NCBI GenBank assembly: GCA_964551645.1
Contig: CAZKDV010000035.1
Coordinates: forward strand, 1 to 22,062
From: CAZKDV01 sp964551645
GTDB taxonomy: Bacteria > Bacteroidota > Bacteroidia > Bacteroidales > DTU049
Direction: 5' to 3'
DNA length: 22,062 bases
Shown: piece after piece, positions 1 to 8,785 of the stretch
How positions within the stretch are numbered: position 1 is the stretch's first letter
Layout of the letters: the number at the start of each line of letters is the position of its first letter
Notes under the pieces: generated by a model
Seen by the model: the letters and a program-made list of their open reading frames with translations, nothing else
What the model was told of the DNA's origin: nothing
The model's database searches: none
Position numbers and translations under genes: made by a program

Positions 1-1166
1 ATTTTCAAAAAGGAGTTGGAGATGAAAACAATTCAGAAAAATCTATTCAAATATACGAATTACAAAAGCTACAACGATTATTTTCAAATAGAGAAACTTT
101 CTTTTTTCAGTTAATTAATAAAAAAATTGAGTTATCGTTTTTGTTAGCCGGATTTGTTTCTCAAAGTATTATTTTATCTTCGGCACCTATTCCTGTTGAG
201 CCAGTTTATCCAGTTAAAAAAACTGTCATAATAATTAGTCTTTCTATTGCTTTATTGATTTCTTTATTGTTGATAGGGTTAACATATATTTTTTATAATG
301 ATATTGTCAGTGCTACGGAAATTAATAAGTATTCATCTGTTCCTCTCTTAGGGGTATTGCCAAGATTTACTTCTTTAATTCCAATGAATAATTTTATTGT
401 GGATAAGTATCCTAAGAGTATTATGGCTGAGTCATTACGAGAAATACGAGGTAATCTACAGTTTATTAGTAGTGAAAAAGGACCTAAGGTTGTGTCTGTA
501 ACTTCTACAATTTCGGGAGAAGGAAAATCATTTATGTCGTTAAACCTTGCAAGTGCTTTAGCGATTATGGGTACAAAAGTAATTGTTATTGACCTTGACA
601 TGCGTAAACCGACCATTCACAAATATTTTAAATTGAGTAATAAACAAGGGATGAGTACTATTTTGAGTGGTATAACAAGTTTTGATGAAGCTATTCAGAG
701 TATAGACAAGTTTGGAATAAAGTTTATTACAGCAGGTCCAATTCCACCAAATCCGGGAGAATTGTTACAAAGTGATAGGCTTGAAATGCTTATGGATTTT
801 TTGAAAAAAGATTACGATTATATAGTAATTGATAATCCTCCAATCGGTTTGGTTTCTGACGCTTTAAAAACATTGCAATTAGCTGATTATCCAATATATT
901 TATTGAGAGCAAATTATTCTAAACGAACTTTCTTGGCATTGCCTGAAAAGATATTTACAACTTACAATATCAGAAATTTATCCTTAGTGTTAAATGCGTT
1001 TGATAGTACAGTGTCAAATGTAGGAACTGAAAAATATTTAGCTTATGCGTATGGCTACACCAAAGGATATAGAAAGGGGCTAGAGAATGTCTATTATGGC
1101 GAAGATACAGTACAAAAATTAAACTTAATTGGAAAGATTAAGTATTTATTTAGTAAACGAAAATAA
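1..1166 (+). CDS. Polysaccharide co-polymerase / BY-type tyrosine kinase (Wzc-like), 5' end outside window
   Basis: The frame is open from the first bases of the window, so the true start lies upstream and only about 387 C-terminal residues are present. In order they show the end of a GNVR-type periplasmic region, a proline-rich stretch (APIPVEPVYP) just before a transmembrane helix at about nt 223-300, and a cytoplasmic BY-kinase domain. The kinase domain has Walker A (SGEGKS, about nt 514-531), Walker A' (VIVIDLDMRKP, about nt 580-612) and Walker B (YIVIDNPP, about nt 817-840). The C-terminus has a tyrosine cluster of about seven Tyr (about nt 1035-1105), the usual autophosphorylation tail. 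Family knowledge: such proteins control chain length and export of capsule or exopolysaccharide. The next gene starts 5 bases downstream and is sugar-related, consistent with one operon. The fused membrane-plus-kinase arrangement is the Gram-negative form. The family call is secure; the polymer is unknown. Confidence 0.93.
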   Translation, partial: FQKGVGDENNSEKSIQIYELQKLQRLFSNRETFFFQLINKKIELSFLLAGFVSQSIILSSAPIPVEPVYPVKKTVIIISLSIALLISLLLIGLTYIFYNDIVSATEINKYSSVPLLGVLPRFTSLIPMNNFIVDKYPKSIMAESLREIRGNLQFISSEKGPKVVSVTSTISGEGKSFMSLNLASALAIMGTKVIVIDLDMRKPTIHKYFKLSNKQGMSTILSGITSFDEAIQSIDKFGIKFITAGPIPPNPGELLQSDRLEMLMDFLKKDYDYIVIDNPPIGLVSDALKTLQLADYPIYLLRANYSKRTFLALPEKIFTTYNIRNLSLVLNAFDSTVSNVGTEKYLAYAYGYTKGYRKGLENVYYGEDTVQKLNLIGKIKYLFSKRK

Positions 1167-1171
1167 AGACA

Positions 1172-1714
1172 ATGAAAGTCATAAATACTGAACTTGAAGG
1201 TGTTTTAATAATTGAACCTAATATGTTTTTTGATAATAGGGGATATTTTTGCGAAACTTATAATAAAACAATATTAAATATAATTGGGCAGGAGTTTGAA
1301 TTTGTTCAAGATAACGAATCTTGCTCAAAATTGAATGTAATTAGAGGATTGCACTTTCAAAATCCTCCATTTGAACAGGGCAAGTTAGTGAGGGTAACGC
1401 ATGGTAAAGTGCTTGATATTGTCGTGGATTTACGAAAAAAGTCTAAGACATTTGCTAAACATATTTCTGTAGAATTATCTGCAACAAATAACAGACAATT
1501 GTGGATACCTCCCGGATTTGCACATGGTTTTGTTTCTTTAGAAGATGAAACAAAGCTTGTTTATAAATGCACTAAATATTATAATAAAGAGTCTGAAGCA
1601 ACCATCTTATGGAATGATAGGGGTTTGAATATTGATTGGATAGTTAATAAGCCTATAATTAGTGAGAAAGACACTATGGCACAGACTTTTAGTGATTTCG
1701 TATCTCCTTTTTAA
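1172..1714 (+). CDS. rfbC: dTDP-4-dehydrorhamnose 3,5-epimerase
   Basis: A 180-residue cupin enzyme of normal family length. RmlC/RfbC epimerises C3 and C5 of dTDP-4-keto-6-deoxyglucose on the way to dTDP-L-rhamnose. Visible family motifs are RGLHFQ with the likely catalytic base His61, the WIPPGFAHGF stretch (111-120), VYKCT with likely Tyr131, and SEKD with Asp168 near the C-terminus. These match the His/Tyr/Asp set of the family. It starts 5 bases after the BY-kinase stop and is followed 11 bases later by a phosphoglycosyl transferase, so it reads as part of a surface-polysaccharide operon. The partner genes rfbA, rfbB and rfbD are not in this window. A related deoxysugar epimerase with a different end product cannot be excluded. 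Confidence 0.93.
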   Translation: MKVINTELEGVLIIEPNMFFDNRGYFCETYNKTILNIIGQEFEFVQDNESCSKLNVIRGLHFQNPPFEQGKLVRVTHGKVLDIVVDLRKKSKTFAKHISVELSATNNRQLWIPPGFAHGFVSLEDETKLVYKCTKYYNKESEATILWNDRGLNIDWIVNKPIISEKDTMAQTFSDFVSPF

Positions 1715-1725
1715 TATTATATACT

Positions 1726-2787
1726 ATGAAAATCATTTTGTACATTGTGTTAATGTTTGGGTTTTCTGTGCTACTAACTACAATATTGCTAAAGTATTTC
1801 AGAACACTTGGCACCAATGAATTAACCGGAGAAGTGAGATGGAACACCAGAAAACCTCTTATTGGCGGCATTACCTTTTATATCTGCTTTTTATTAGCTA
1901 CATTAACATTACTTTATACCATTTATGATAAAAATACATTTGATTTTAAGCAGTTTTATGGAATTATCTTGGCTGTTTCATTAGGGTTTTTAGCCGGCTT
2001 ATTTGATGATGCCTATAATACTATTCCTTGGTTAAAATTAACACTGCAAATATTATGCGGACTTATTTTAATAGCTACAGGCACATATATTAACATATTT
2101 AATGTGGGTATTTATAATTATTTATTAACTTTACTGTGGGTAGTAGGAATTATGAATGCTATTAACTTATTAGACAATATGGACGCAATAGCTACGATTG
2201 TTTCATTTTTTATTTTGCTTGCAATGATTGTTACTGTATTATTTGTTCCACATTTTGACAAAACTTATTTGTGGATTTTAATTGGTGCAGCAGTTTCTTT
2301 ATTAGGTTTTATGAAGTTTAATTGGAATCCATCAAAAATATACATGGGCGATACAGGAAGTATGTTTTTAGGTGTCTTATTAGCAGCTTTTGGAATTATT
2401 TATTTTTGGAACTATACTCCCGATGGTATAACAAGTTTTAATCCTTTGTTAAGATTATTGATAGTTGCGAATATTTTTGCACTACCTATTATTGATACAA
2501 CAACAGTTTTTATTAAAAGATTAATAATTCAAAAAAAATCTCCTTTAATTGGTGGAAGAGATCATACTACTCATCATTTGTCATACTTGGGATTAAAAGA
2601 TAGACAAGTTGCTTATACTTTTATTGCGATGTCTTTATTGTCGTCATCAATAGGCTTTTTTGCAATATTGTTTGCTCCAAAATGGGAGGTAGGATGGACA
2701 TTTATATTTGCTACATATTTTATTCTATTATTTGTTTTTTTATTTACTATTTCAAATATGAACACAAAAAGAAATGAAAAATCATAG
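1726..2787 (+). CDS. Undecaprenyl-phosphate sugar-1-phosphate transferase, WecA/MraY family (GT4-type)
   Basis: A 353-residue polytopic membrane protein with about ten hydrophobic helices. It has the PNPT-family signatures in order: DDAYN at 94-98 on a cytoplasmic loop, NLLDNMDAIA at 147-156, NPSKIYMGDTGS at 201-212, and the histidine-rich loop GGRDHTTHHL at 276-285. Family knowledge: these enzymes move a sugar-1-phosphate (often GlcNAc-1-P) from a UDP-sugar to undecaprenyl phosphate at the inner membrane, starting glycan assembly. The gene follows rfbC by 11 bases and its last 14 bases overlap the next gene, which supports co-transcription. One oddity is Ala154 (NMDAIA), where family members usually have Gly (MDG). 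The context with a Wzc-like kinase argues for polysaccharide initiation rather than MraY function. The sugar specificity is not readable from sequence. Confidence 0.9.
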   Translation: MKIILYIVLMFGFSVLLTTILLKYFRTLGTNELTGEVRWNTRKPLIGGITFYICFLLATLTLLYTIYDKNTFDFKQFYGIILAVSLGFLAGLFDDAYNTIPWLKLTLQILCGLILIATGTYINIFNVGIYNYLLTLLWVVGIMNAINLLDNMDAIATIVSFFILLAMIVTVLFVPHFDKTYLWILIGAAVSLLGFMKFNWNPSKIYMGDTGSMFLGVLLAAFGIIYFWNYTPDGITSFNPLLRLLIVANIFALPIIDTTTVFIKRLIIQKKSPLIGGRDHTTHHLSYLGLKDRQVAYTFIAMSLLSSSIGFFAILFAPKWEVGWTFIFATYFILLFVFLFTISNMNTKRNEKS

Positions 2788-3757
2788 TATAATCCTTATT
2801 TGTGTCATTTTTTGCTTCTCAACTCTATTTTATTTTTTTGTTATCCCAAATAAAAAAAAATCTGAATCGGATGCTAAATATTATGAATATGCTTTAAAAA
2901 ATTATAGCGTTTTTAGTGCCTATATTCCTGATACTTTATATTTTGCCGAAGAAAGAGTTCCTCTTGAAAAATATTATGTAAGAGAGCGACTCGACAGAGA
3001 GTTAACCTCGATAATGTACTTACATGCTCGCACAATTTTAACTCTTAAAAGAACTCAAAGATTTTTTCCGTTATTTGACAGTATATTACAAAAAAATAAT
3101 ATTCCTAAGGACTTTCGTTATTTAGCATTGACTGAAAGTGAATTAACTCAAGCGGTGTCGCCTTCTGGAGCTAGGGGTATATGGCAGTTTATGAAAAACA
3201 CAGCTATTGAGTATGGTCTTGAAGTAACAAATGATATTGATGAAAGATATCATATTGAAAAATCTACAAAAGCGGCATGTAAATATCTGCAAACAGCTTA
3301 TCAGAAATTTAGTAATTGGACAATGGCTGCTGCTGCATATAATATGGGAGCTAGCAGATTGCCAAACATGCTTGAAACACAGCAAGTTGATTCTTATTAT
3401 GATTTGATAATGTTAGAGGAAACTAATAGGTATGTTTACAGAATATTAGCATACAAATTGATATATGAAAATCCACGACAATATGGTTTTATTCTTAGAA
3501 ATAAAGATTTATATTATCCAATACCAACAACAAAAATAATCGTTGATACAACTATTGATGATTTGTCGCATTTTGCAGCTGAAAATAAATGTAATTTATT
3601 ATTATTGAAGGAACACAACCCTTGGTTAAGAACTAATCAATTACCTAATGTTAAAGGCAAAAAGTATGAGATATTATTACCCAAAACTATATGGTATAAA
3701 GACATGCCAATCAACGAACCTATTGAAAGATTACTAAATGACACTTTGTCTTTTTAA
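2774..3757 (+). CDS. Membrane-anchored lytic transglycosylase (SLT domain, MltD-like)
   Basis: A 327-residue protein. Residues 5-24 are strongly hydrophobic (signal peptide or N-terminal anchor) and no clear lipobox is seen. The SLT domain spans about 105-225. The likely catalytic Glu121 sits in ALTESE, followed by SPSGARGIWQFM (129-140) and the AAAAYNMGASR block (185-195), all hallmarks of soluble-lytic-transglycosylase-like peptidoglycan cleavage. The C-terminal part (about 262-303, ending KYEILLP) looks like a degenerate LysM-type glycan-binding domain. Family knowledge: the enzyme cleaves the MurNAc-GlcNAc bond to make 1,6-anhydro ends in the periplasm. Its start overlaps the preceding gene by 14 bases and uvrA begins 6 bases after its stop. 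It may open the wall for export of the polysaccharide made by the upstream genes, but that link is inference. Confidence 0.9.
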   Translation: MKNHSIILICVIFCFSTLFYFFVIPNKKKSESDAKYYEYALKNYSVFSAYIPDTLYFAEERVPLEKYYVRERLDRELTSIMYLHARTILTLKRTQRFFPLFDSILQKNNIPKDFRYLALTESELTQAVSPSGARGIWQFMKNTAIEYGLEVTNDIDERYHIEKSTKAACKYLQTAYQKFSNWTMAAAAYNMGASRLPNMLETQQVDSYYDLIMLEETNRYVYRILAYKLIYENPRQYGFILRNKDLYYPIPTTKIIVDTTIDDLSHFAAENKCNLLLLKEHNPWLRTNQLPNVKGKKYEILLPKTIWYKDMPINEPIERLLNDTLSF

Positions 3758-3763
3758 GATGCT

Positions 3764-6601
3764 ATGAAAAACCCCGTTAAATCTACTCGAAAAAGTGGAA
3801 TATATATTTATGGTGCAAGGGAAAATAATTTAAAAAATATTGATGTTTTTGTTCCTCATAACAAACTTGTTGTTTTTACTGGTTTAAGCGGAAGTGGTAA
3901 GTCTTCGCTAGCTTTTGATACTATTTTCTCCGAATCTCAAAGAAGGTATATGGAGACATTTTCTGCTTATGCAAGACAATTTATTGGCAAACTTGAACGC
4001 CCCGATGTAGATGAAGTAATTGGTTTAAGTCCTGCCGTAGCAATAGACCAAAAAACTATTAGTAAGAACCCTAGAAGCACAGTTGGTACAATTACTGAAA
4101 TATACGATTTTCTTCGATTACTTTATGCAAAAGTAGCTATTGCTTATTCGTATGAAACTGGCAAGCCGATGGTTAGTTTGAACGAAGATCAAATTTTAGA
4201 GCAAGTTTTTTTTAATTTTCAAAATAAACAAATCCATTTATTAAGTCCGCAAGTTAGGGGCAGAAAGGGACACTATAGAGAGTTATTTGAACATTGTATA
4301 AATAAAGGATATTTGAAAGTCAGAATTGATGGCACTGTGACTGACTTAGTGCCACAAATGAAAGTAGATAGATATAAGGTTCATGATATTGATTTGTTGA
4401 TTGATACTTTTGATGTAAACGAGAAAAATACGAAAAGAATTAAGCGTTCGCTTGCAGAAGCATTGAAAATGGGAAAAGGAGAAATAGTGATAATTGATGT
4501 GTTAGATGGAGCGATTAAATTTTATAGCAATACTTTGATGTGTGAAGACACGGGCATTTCATATCCCATACCTGAACCAAACTTTTTTTCTTTTAATTCT
4601 CCTTATGGTGCTTGTCAGGTTTGCAATGGAATTGGTAGTCTTGTCGAGGTTGATATACAAAAAGTTTTTCCAAATAAAAAAATATCAATAAAAGATGGAG
4701 GAATTGCACCTTTAGGAAAACTTACAAATACTTGGATGTATTATCAATTAGAAGCTCTTGCTGAAAGATTAAAGTTTTCTTTAAATACTCCGATACAAGA
4801 TTTGTCAGATGAAGTTTTAAATGTTTTATTAAACGGCTATTCAGAACCATTGATGATAAAAAATGACTATCTTGGTGTTACTATAGGAAAACCAATGAAG
4901 TATGAAGGAGTTGCTGCATATATCGAACAACAGAGTTCTGAAGATGCACCAATAAGCATGCAAAGATGGGCAAAAGAATTTATGGTCAGAAAAAAGTGTA
5001 GTGAATGTAATGGAAGTAGATTAAAAAAAGAATCATTGTACTTTAAAATTGCAGATTTGAATATTTTTCAAGTAGCAGATATGGAAATTGATAAAATTTC
5101 AGACTGGCTTAAAAATTCAAAAATGACTTTATCGGATAAGCAACTTATTATTGGCAAAGATATTATCAAAGAAATTCAATATAGATTAGAGTTTTTATGC
5201 AATGTAGGATTAGAATATCTTACTTTATCAAGATCTGCCAGAGGTTTATCGGGTGGAGAGGCACAAAGAATAAGACTTGCAACTCAAATTGCTTCAAATT
5301 TAACAGGAGTATTATATATTCTTGACGAACCAAGTATAGGCTTGCATCAAAGAGATAATAGAAGACTGATTAATTCATTACAAAATTTGAGAGATAAAGG
5401 AAATAGTATTATAGTTGTGGAACATGATCTTGAAATGATAGTTTCCTCTGATTATATTATAGATATTGGACCTGGTGCAGGAAGAAAAGGCGGACTTATT
5501 GTAGGATGTGGAATCCCTGAAGAGTTGAAAAAATGTCAATCTTTAACATGTCAATATCTTTCTGGAGAAAAGACAATTTCAATTCCTAAAACTCGGAGAA
5601 ATGGTTCAGGAGACTTTATTTCTCTTGCAGGATGTAGTGGCAATAATTTGAAAAATATTACAGTTAATTTTCCATTAGGAAAATTAATTTGTGTAACTGG
5701 TGTTTCAGGGAGTGGGAAATCGAGTTTGATTAATGAAACATTATATCCAATTTTAAATAAGCACATATATCGTTCATTAGCAGAACCTCATAGCTATCAA
5801 TCGATTACTGGAATAGAAAACATCAATAAAGTTATAGCAGTAAATCAAGAACCTATAGGTAAAACACCTCGTTCAAATCCTGCAACATATACTGGAGCTT
5901 TTGATCACATTAGAAAGCTATATGCAGAAACTGCACAATCAAAAGTAAGGGGATATAAATTAGGAAGATTTTCTTTTAATGTAAAAGGTGGTAGATGTGA
6001 AGCTTGCAAAGGAGCTGGAAAAGAAAATATTGAAATGGGAATACTTCCAAATGTTCAAGTTTTGTGCAGAGAATGTAATGGAATGAGATTTAATCGCGAA
6101 ACATTAGAGATTAGATACAAAGGAAAATCAATATATGATATATTGAATATGACAATTAATCAAGCATCTGATTTTTTTGAAGATCATCCTCAAATTATTG
6201 CTTCATTAAAAGCATTGAAACAAGTTGGTTTGGGTTATTTGACGCTTGGACAAAGCTCTGTAACACTTTCAGGTGGAGAAAATCAAAGGGTTAAATTAGC
6301 CGCCGAACTATCAAAGCGAGATACGGGGAAAACATTTTATTTGTTAGATGAACCTACAACGGGTTTGCATTTTGAAGATATAAATGTATTATTGCAAATA
6401 TTACAAGGTTTAGTCAATAAAGGAAATACAGTTATAGTTATTGAACATAACTTAGATGTAATCAAAGTAGCTGATTATATCATAGACTTAGGTCCAGATG
6501 GGGGAGAGAAAGGTGGGCAATTAGTTGCAGAGGGGACTCCCGAAGAAGTTGCCAAGTGCAAGCATAGTTACACAGGGCAATATTTAGCCGGAATTCTATA
6601 G
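3764..6601 (+). CDS. uvrA: Excinuclease ABC subunit A
   Basis: 945 residues, the usual length for UvrA, the damage-sensing ATPase of nucleotide excision repair that loads UvrB. Two ABC ATPase modules are complete. The first has Walker A GLSGSGKSS at 40-48, signature LSGGE at 495-499 and Walker B ILDEP at 519-523. The second has Walker A GVSGSGKSS at 646-654, LSGGE at 835-839 and LLDEP at 860-864. Cysteine pairs for zinc binding are present (CQVC and CSEC in the first half; CEAC and CREC in the second). The region beginning VRGRKGHYRELFE matches the UvrB-binding insert. After the first Walker region it reads AYSYETGKP, without the CP-x-H cysteine found at this place in E. coli UvrA; from memory this resembles Bacteroidota UvrA. 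The gene begins 6 bases after the lytic transglycosylase, so it may share a transcript with an unrelated polysaccharide operon. Confidence 0.97.
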   Translation: MKNPVKSTRKSGIYIYGARENNLKNIDVFVPHNKLVVFTGLSGSGKSSLAFDTIFSESQRRYMETFSAYARQFIGKLERPDVDEVIGLSPAVAIDQKTISKNPRSTVGTITEIYDFLRLLYAKVAIAYSYETGKPMVSLNEDQILEQVFFNFQNKQIHLLSPQVRGRKGHYRELFEHCINKGYLKVRIDGTVTDLVPQMKVDRYKVHDIDLLIDTFDVNEKNTKRIKRSLAEALKMGKGEIVIIDVLDGAIKFYSNTLMCEDTGISYPIPEPNFFSFNSPYGACQVCNGIGSLVEVDIQKVFPNKKISIKDGGIAPLGKLTNTWMYYQLEALAERLKFSLNTPIQDLSDEVLNVLLNGYSEPLMIKNDYLGVTIGKPMKYEGVAAYIEQQSSEDAPISMQRWAKEFMVRKKCSECNGSRLKKESLYFKIADLNIFQVADMEIDKISDWLKNSKMTLSDKQLIIGKDIIKEIQYRLEFLCNVGLEYLTLSRSARGLSGGEAQRIRLATQIASNLTGVLYILDEPSIGLHQRDNRRLINSLQNLRDKGNSIIVVEHDLEMIVSSDYIIDIGPGAGRKGGLIVGCGIPEELKKCQSLTCQYLSGEKTISIPKTRRNGSGDFISLAGCSGNNLKNITVNFPLGKLICVTGVSGSGKSSLINETLYPILNKHIYRSLAEPHSYQSITGIENINKVIAVNQEPIGKTPRSNPATYTGAFDHIRKLYAETAQSKVRGYKLGRFSFNVKGGRCEACKGAGKENIEMGILPNVQVLCRECNGMRFNRETLEIRYKGKSIYDILNMTINQASDFFEDHPQIIASLKALKQVGLGYLTLGQSSVTLSGGENQRVKLAAELSKRDTGKTFYLLDEPTTGLHFEDINVLLQILQGLVNKGNTVIVIEHNLDVIKVADYIIDLGPDGGEKGGQLVAEGTPEEVAKCKHSYTGQYLAGIL

Positions 6602-6604
6602 CCG

Positions 6605-6624
6605 AATAATAACACTATTATTTT
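6605..6624. terminator. Candidate bidirectional terminator between convergent uvrA and thioredoxin genes
   Basis: A perfect 7-base inverted repeat AATAATA / TATTATT with a 4-base loop lies immediately after the uvrA stop and overlaps the stop codon of the opposing gene. It is followed by TT on the plus strand. The stem is all A/T, so it is weak; its position between two convergent genes is the main support. Confidence 0.3.
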
Positions 6625-8018
6625 AGTAAAAGATGTTTAAGATATCTATCTAAATTTTCACTAGGCAGAGGTGCATTTTCATTTATGATATGTCCCTGAG
6701 CATCAAGCATAAAAGCTTGCGGAAATATCCTAACTTTCCATTCGTCTTCAATGTCAAAGTTTTTTGCAAAGTTTGCAAATTCCCATTCGTATTGATTTGC
6801 TTCAATAAACTGATGAAAATTGTGAAAATTAACATCCATAGATATAGCTAAAAAAAACATATCATTATTGTATGTATTATATATCTTTTGCAGTACCAAA
6901 AATTCGCAGAGGCAAGAATTGCACCATGTTGTAAAAAATAAAATATAAGTATATTGTCCTAAAAAATTATTCAAATCAAGTTTAGATAAATCATCTTTTC
7001 TGATATTTAGAAGCGGTGCTTTTCGAGGTAATGAGCTTTCTTCCATTTCTTTTAGCAAGATAGAAACAATATGTTTGTGTTGTGCAAACTTTGTGTTATT
7101 CATTATTTGTTTCATTACTTCAGTTACTCCATAGTTTGAATACAGATGATTATAGTACATTTGAGTAAGGTTTTTGATAAGTACCATTTCGCGGACAACT
7201 TCATCTTTAAGCAAAGGTTCTTTTCCGAGAGAATCTAATAATGCGAAAGAATTTGGATTTTGAGAAATATTAAGGTCTAAATCTTTTAAAGGAATTTTTT
7301 GTGAATATTGATAAATAAAACTATTGTAGAAGTCATTGAAAAAATCCATATAAGCCGGATGATTGTACAAAAATGGTTTTTCGTGTATATAAGTATTGTA
7401 TAATTCTTGCATATTTTCAATTCTCGAAACAAATTGAAGATGTGCAATGGTATAATTAAGATAATTTTGAAAATAAGTATGTTTTATTTTTTGATATTTT
7501 GTTTGAACAAAGTTAATAAAGCTATTGATTTTTTCTTTATCTCTTGATTTGATAATTTCAGGCAGATGAAAAATAGTAAATGAGTCTAAAATATGATTAT
7601 ACGATTTGATTAAAAAATTTAGCTCATTTGTATCGTTTTTTAAATTAAACACCAATTCATTGTTTGGGATAAGCGGAGAAATGATGTACTCTTGATTGTG
7701 AAAGTTAGCTGTGTCAAAATCTAAATTGTAACTTTTTCCGGCTTCAATAAAAAAAATATTTGATTTTAATCGCTCAACGGCAAAATAAATTTGCAAAACT
7801 TGTTGAGGTTCTAATTTGAGTTTTATATTAAAGCTATTGTCTTTATATACACTATCTTCAAGTATCTTAATCTCTTGAGAGCTAATTAAGTTTGTGTTTG
7901 TGTAAATTCTTATTTTTTTGCCTCCGGCATTTGGAATACTTCCATTAATTTCACATATTTGAGAATAGTTTAATAGAGAAATTAAAGAAAAAAAAATACT
8001 AAAAATAATTTTATTCAT
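6618..8018 (-). CDS. Secreted TlpA-like thioredoxin-fold protein with N-terminal accessory domain
   Basis: 466 residues. Residues 4-20 form a signal peptide-like segment; Cys22 follows but no good lipobox is seen. The N-terminal part (about 21-115) is beta-rich and resembles the DUF4369-type domain often fused to Bacteroidota thioredoxins. The middle (about 120-330) is helical and unrecognised. The C-terminal 110 residues are a TlpA/AhpC-TSA thioredoxin domain with the redox pair Cys366-Asn-Ser-Cys369 after FFTTW, and the cis-proline Pro433 in RIFPQAFML. An additional Cys (371) lies two residues after the CxxC. Family knowledge: such proteins are periplasmic or outer-membrane-facing disulfide reductases, for example for cytochrome c maturation or stress repair. 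The gene is 47 bases downstream of the response regulator on the same strand; a promoter candidate sits in that gap. The exact substrate is unknown. Confidence 0.85.
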   Translation of the reverse strand: MNKIIFSIFFSLISLLNYSQICEINGSIPNAGGKKIRIYTNTNLISSQEIKILEDSVYKDNSFNIKLKLEPQQVLQIYFAVERLKSNIFFIEAGKSYNLDFDTANFHNQEYIISPLIPNNELVFNLKNDTNELNFLIKSYNHILDSFTIFHLPEIIKSRDKEKINSFINFVQTKYQKIKHTYFQNYLNYTIAHLQFVSRIENMQELYNTYIHEKPFLYNHPAYMDFFNDFYNSFIYQYSQKIPLKDLDLNISQNPNSFALLDSLGKEPLLKDEVVREMVLIKNLTQMYYNHLYSNYGVTEVMKQIMNNTKFAQHKHIVSILLKEMEESSLPRKAPLLNIRKDDLSKLDLNNFLGQYTYILFFTTWCNSCLCEFLVLQKIYNTYNNDMFFLAISMDVNFHNFHQFIEANQYEWEFANFAKNFDIEDEWKVRIFPQAFMLDAQGHIINENAPLPSENLDRYLKHLLLK

Positions 8019-8025
8019 AATTTAA

Positions 8026-8056
8026 CAACGATAATCTTAGACTGTTATTTGGCAAA
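8026..8056 (-). promoter_or_regulatory. Candidate Bacteroidota-type promoter for the TlpA-like gene
   Basis: Read on the minus strand, TTTG (8056-8053) is followed by exactly 19 bases and then TATCGTTG (8033-8026). This is one mismatch from the known Bacteroidota arrangement TTTG-N19-TAnnTTTG. Transcription would begin only a few bases before the ATG at 8018, giving an almost leaderless mRNA. Confidence 0.42.
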
Positions 8057-8065
8057 ATGAGAATT

Positions 8066-8785
8066 TTATTTGTTTTCTTGTGGAATAATTAGTTTATACC
8101 CAACGCCATGCACATTTAACAAATCAATGTTTTTATCTTTGGATAGATATTTTCTGAGCTTACTTATATATACATCCATGTTTCGAGCATGAAAATAATT
8201 GTCTTCACCCCAAATAATTTCCAAGGCAATTTTTCTATCAAGAATTTGGTTAGAGTAATTGCATAATAATTTTAATAAATCAGCTTCTCTTGTTGTCAGT
8301 TTTTTTTCTTGCTTATTGATTTTTAGGATTTGGCGTGAGTATTCAAAAGTATATTGACCTATTTCATATATTGCACTTTCCTTTGAGTTAAATCCTTCAT
8401 CTTTGTATGTCCTAGTCATAACAGCTTGCATTCTGGCAAGTAGCTCTTCCATCGAAAAGGGCTTTATTAAATAATCGTCTGCTCCATGTTTAAAACCTTG
8501 TAAAATATCTTCTTGTAAATTTTTTGCAGTAATAAATATTATCGGAATATTATATGATTTACTCCTTAGTTCTTGAGCTATTTGAAAGCCATCTCTTTTT
8601 GGCATCATTACATCAAGAAGAATCAAACTAAAACTTTCTTTGCTATAAAAAAGTTTTAATGCTTCATCACCATCATTAGCAAGAAAGACCTTAAATCCTT
8701 TAGCTTCCAGATACATTGTTAAAACATTTCCAAAACTAGGATCATCTTCTACAAGCAAAATACTTCGAATAATATTATTTTTCAT
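8066..8785 (-). CDS. OmpR/PhoB-family response regulator (RprY-like)
   Basis: 239 residues from the ATG at 8785. An in-frame start further upstream (8887) exists but lies deep inside the kinase gene and adds a non-homologous basic leader, so I reject it. The receiver domain (about 8-122) has the acidic pair Glu13/Asp14-Asp15, the phosphoacceptor Asp58 in ILLDVMMP, Thr87, and Lys108 in the DDYLIKPF block. The C-terminal winged-helix DNA-binding domain (about 140-235) ends in the typical NVHGVGYKL motif. The start overlaps the end of the upstream sensor kinase by 11 bases, a coupled kinase-regulator pair. The closest type I recognise is RprY of Bacteroides, an envelope/stress regulator; the name is by resemblance only. 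Possible targets include the adjacent thioredoxin gene, which is inference. Confidence 0.93.
   Translation of the reverse strand: MKNNIIRSILLVEDDPSFGNVLTMYLEAKGFKVFLANDGDEALKLFYSKESFSLILLDVMMPKRDGFQIAQELRSKSYNIPIIFITAKNLQEDILQGFKHGADDYLIKPFSMEELLARMQAVMTRTYKDEGFNSKESAIYEIGQYTFEYSRQILKINKQEKKLTTREADLLKLLCNYSNQILDRKIALEIIWGEDNYFHARNMDVYISKLRKYLSKDKNIDLLNVHGVGYKLIIPQENK

Noticed and set aside
5551..5766. Antisense ORF of 71 codons within uvrA, and other opposite-strand ORFs within genes
   Set aside because: They lie on the strand opposite to well-supported coding sequence and show no family motifs, signal peptides or spacing that suggests genes.
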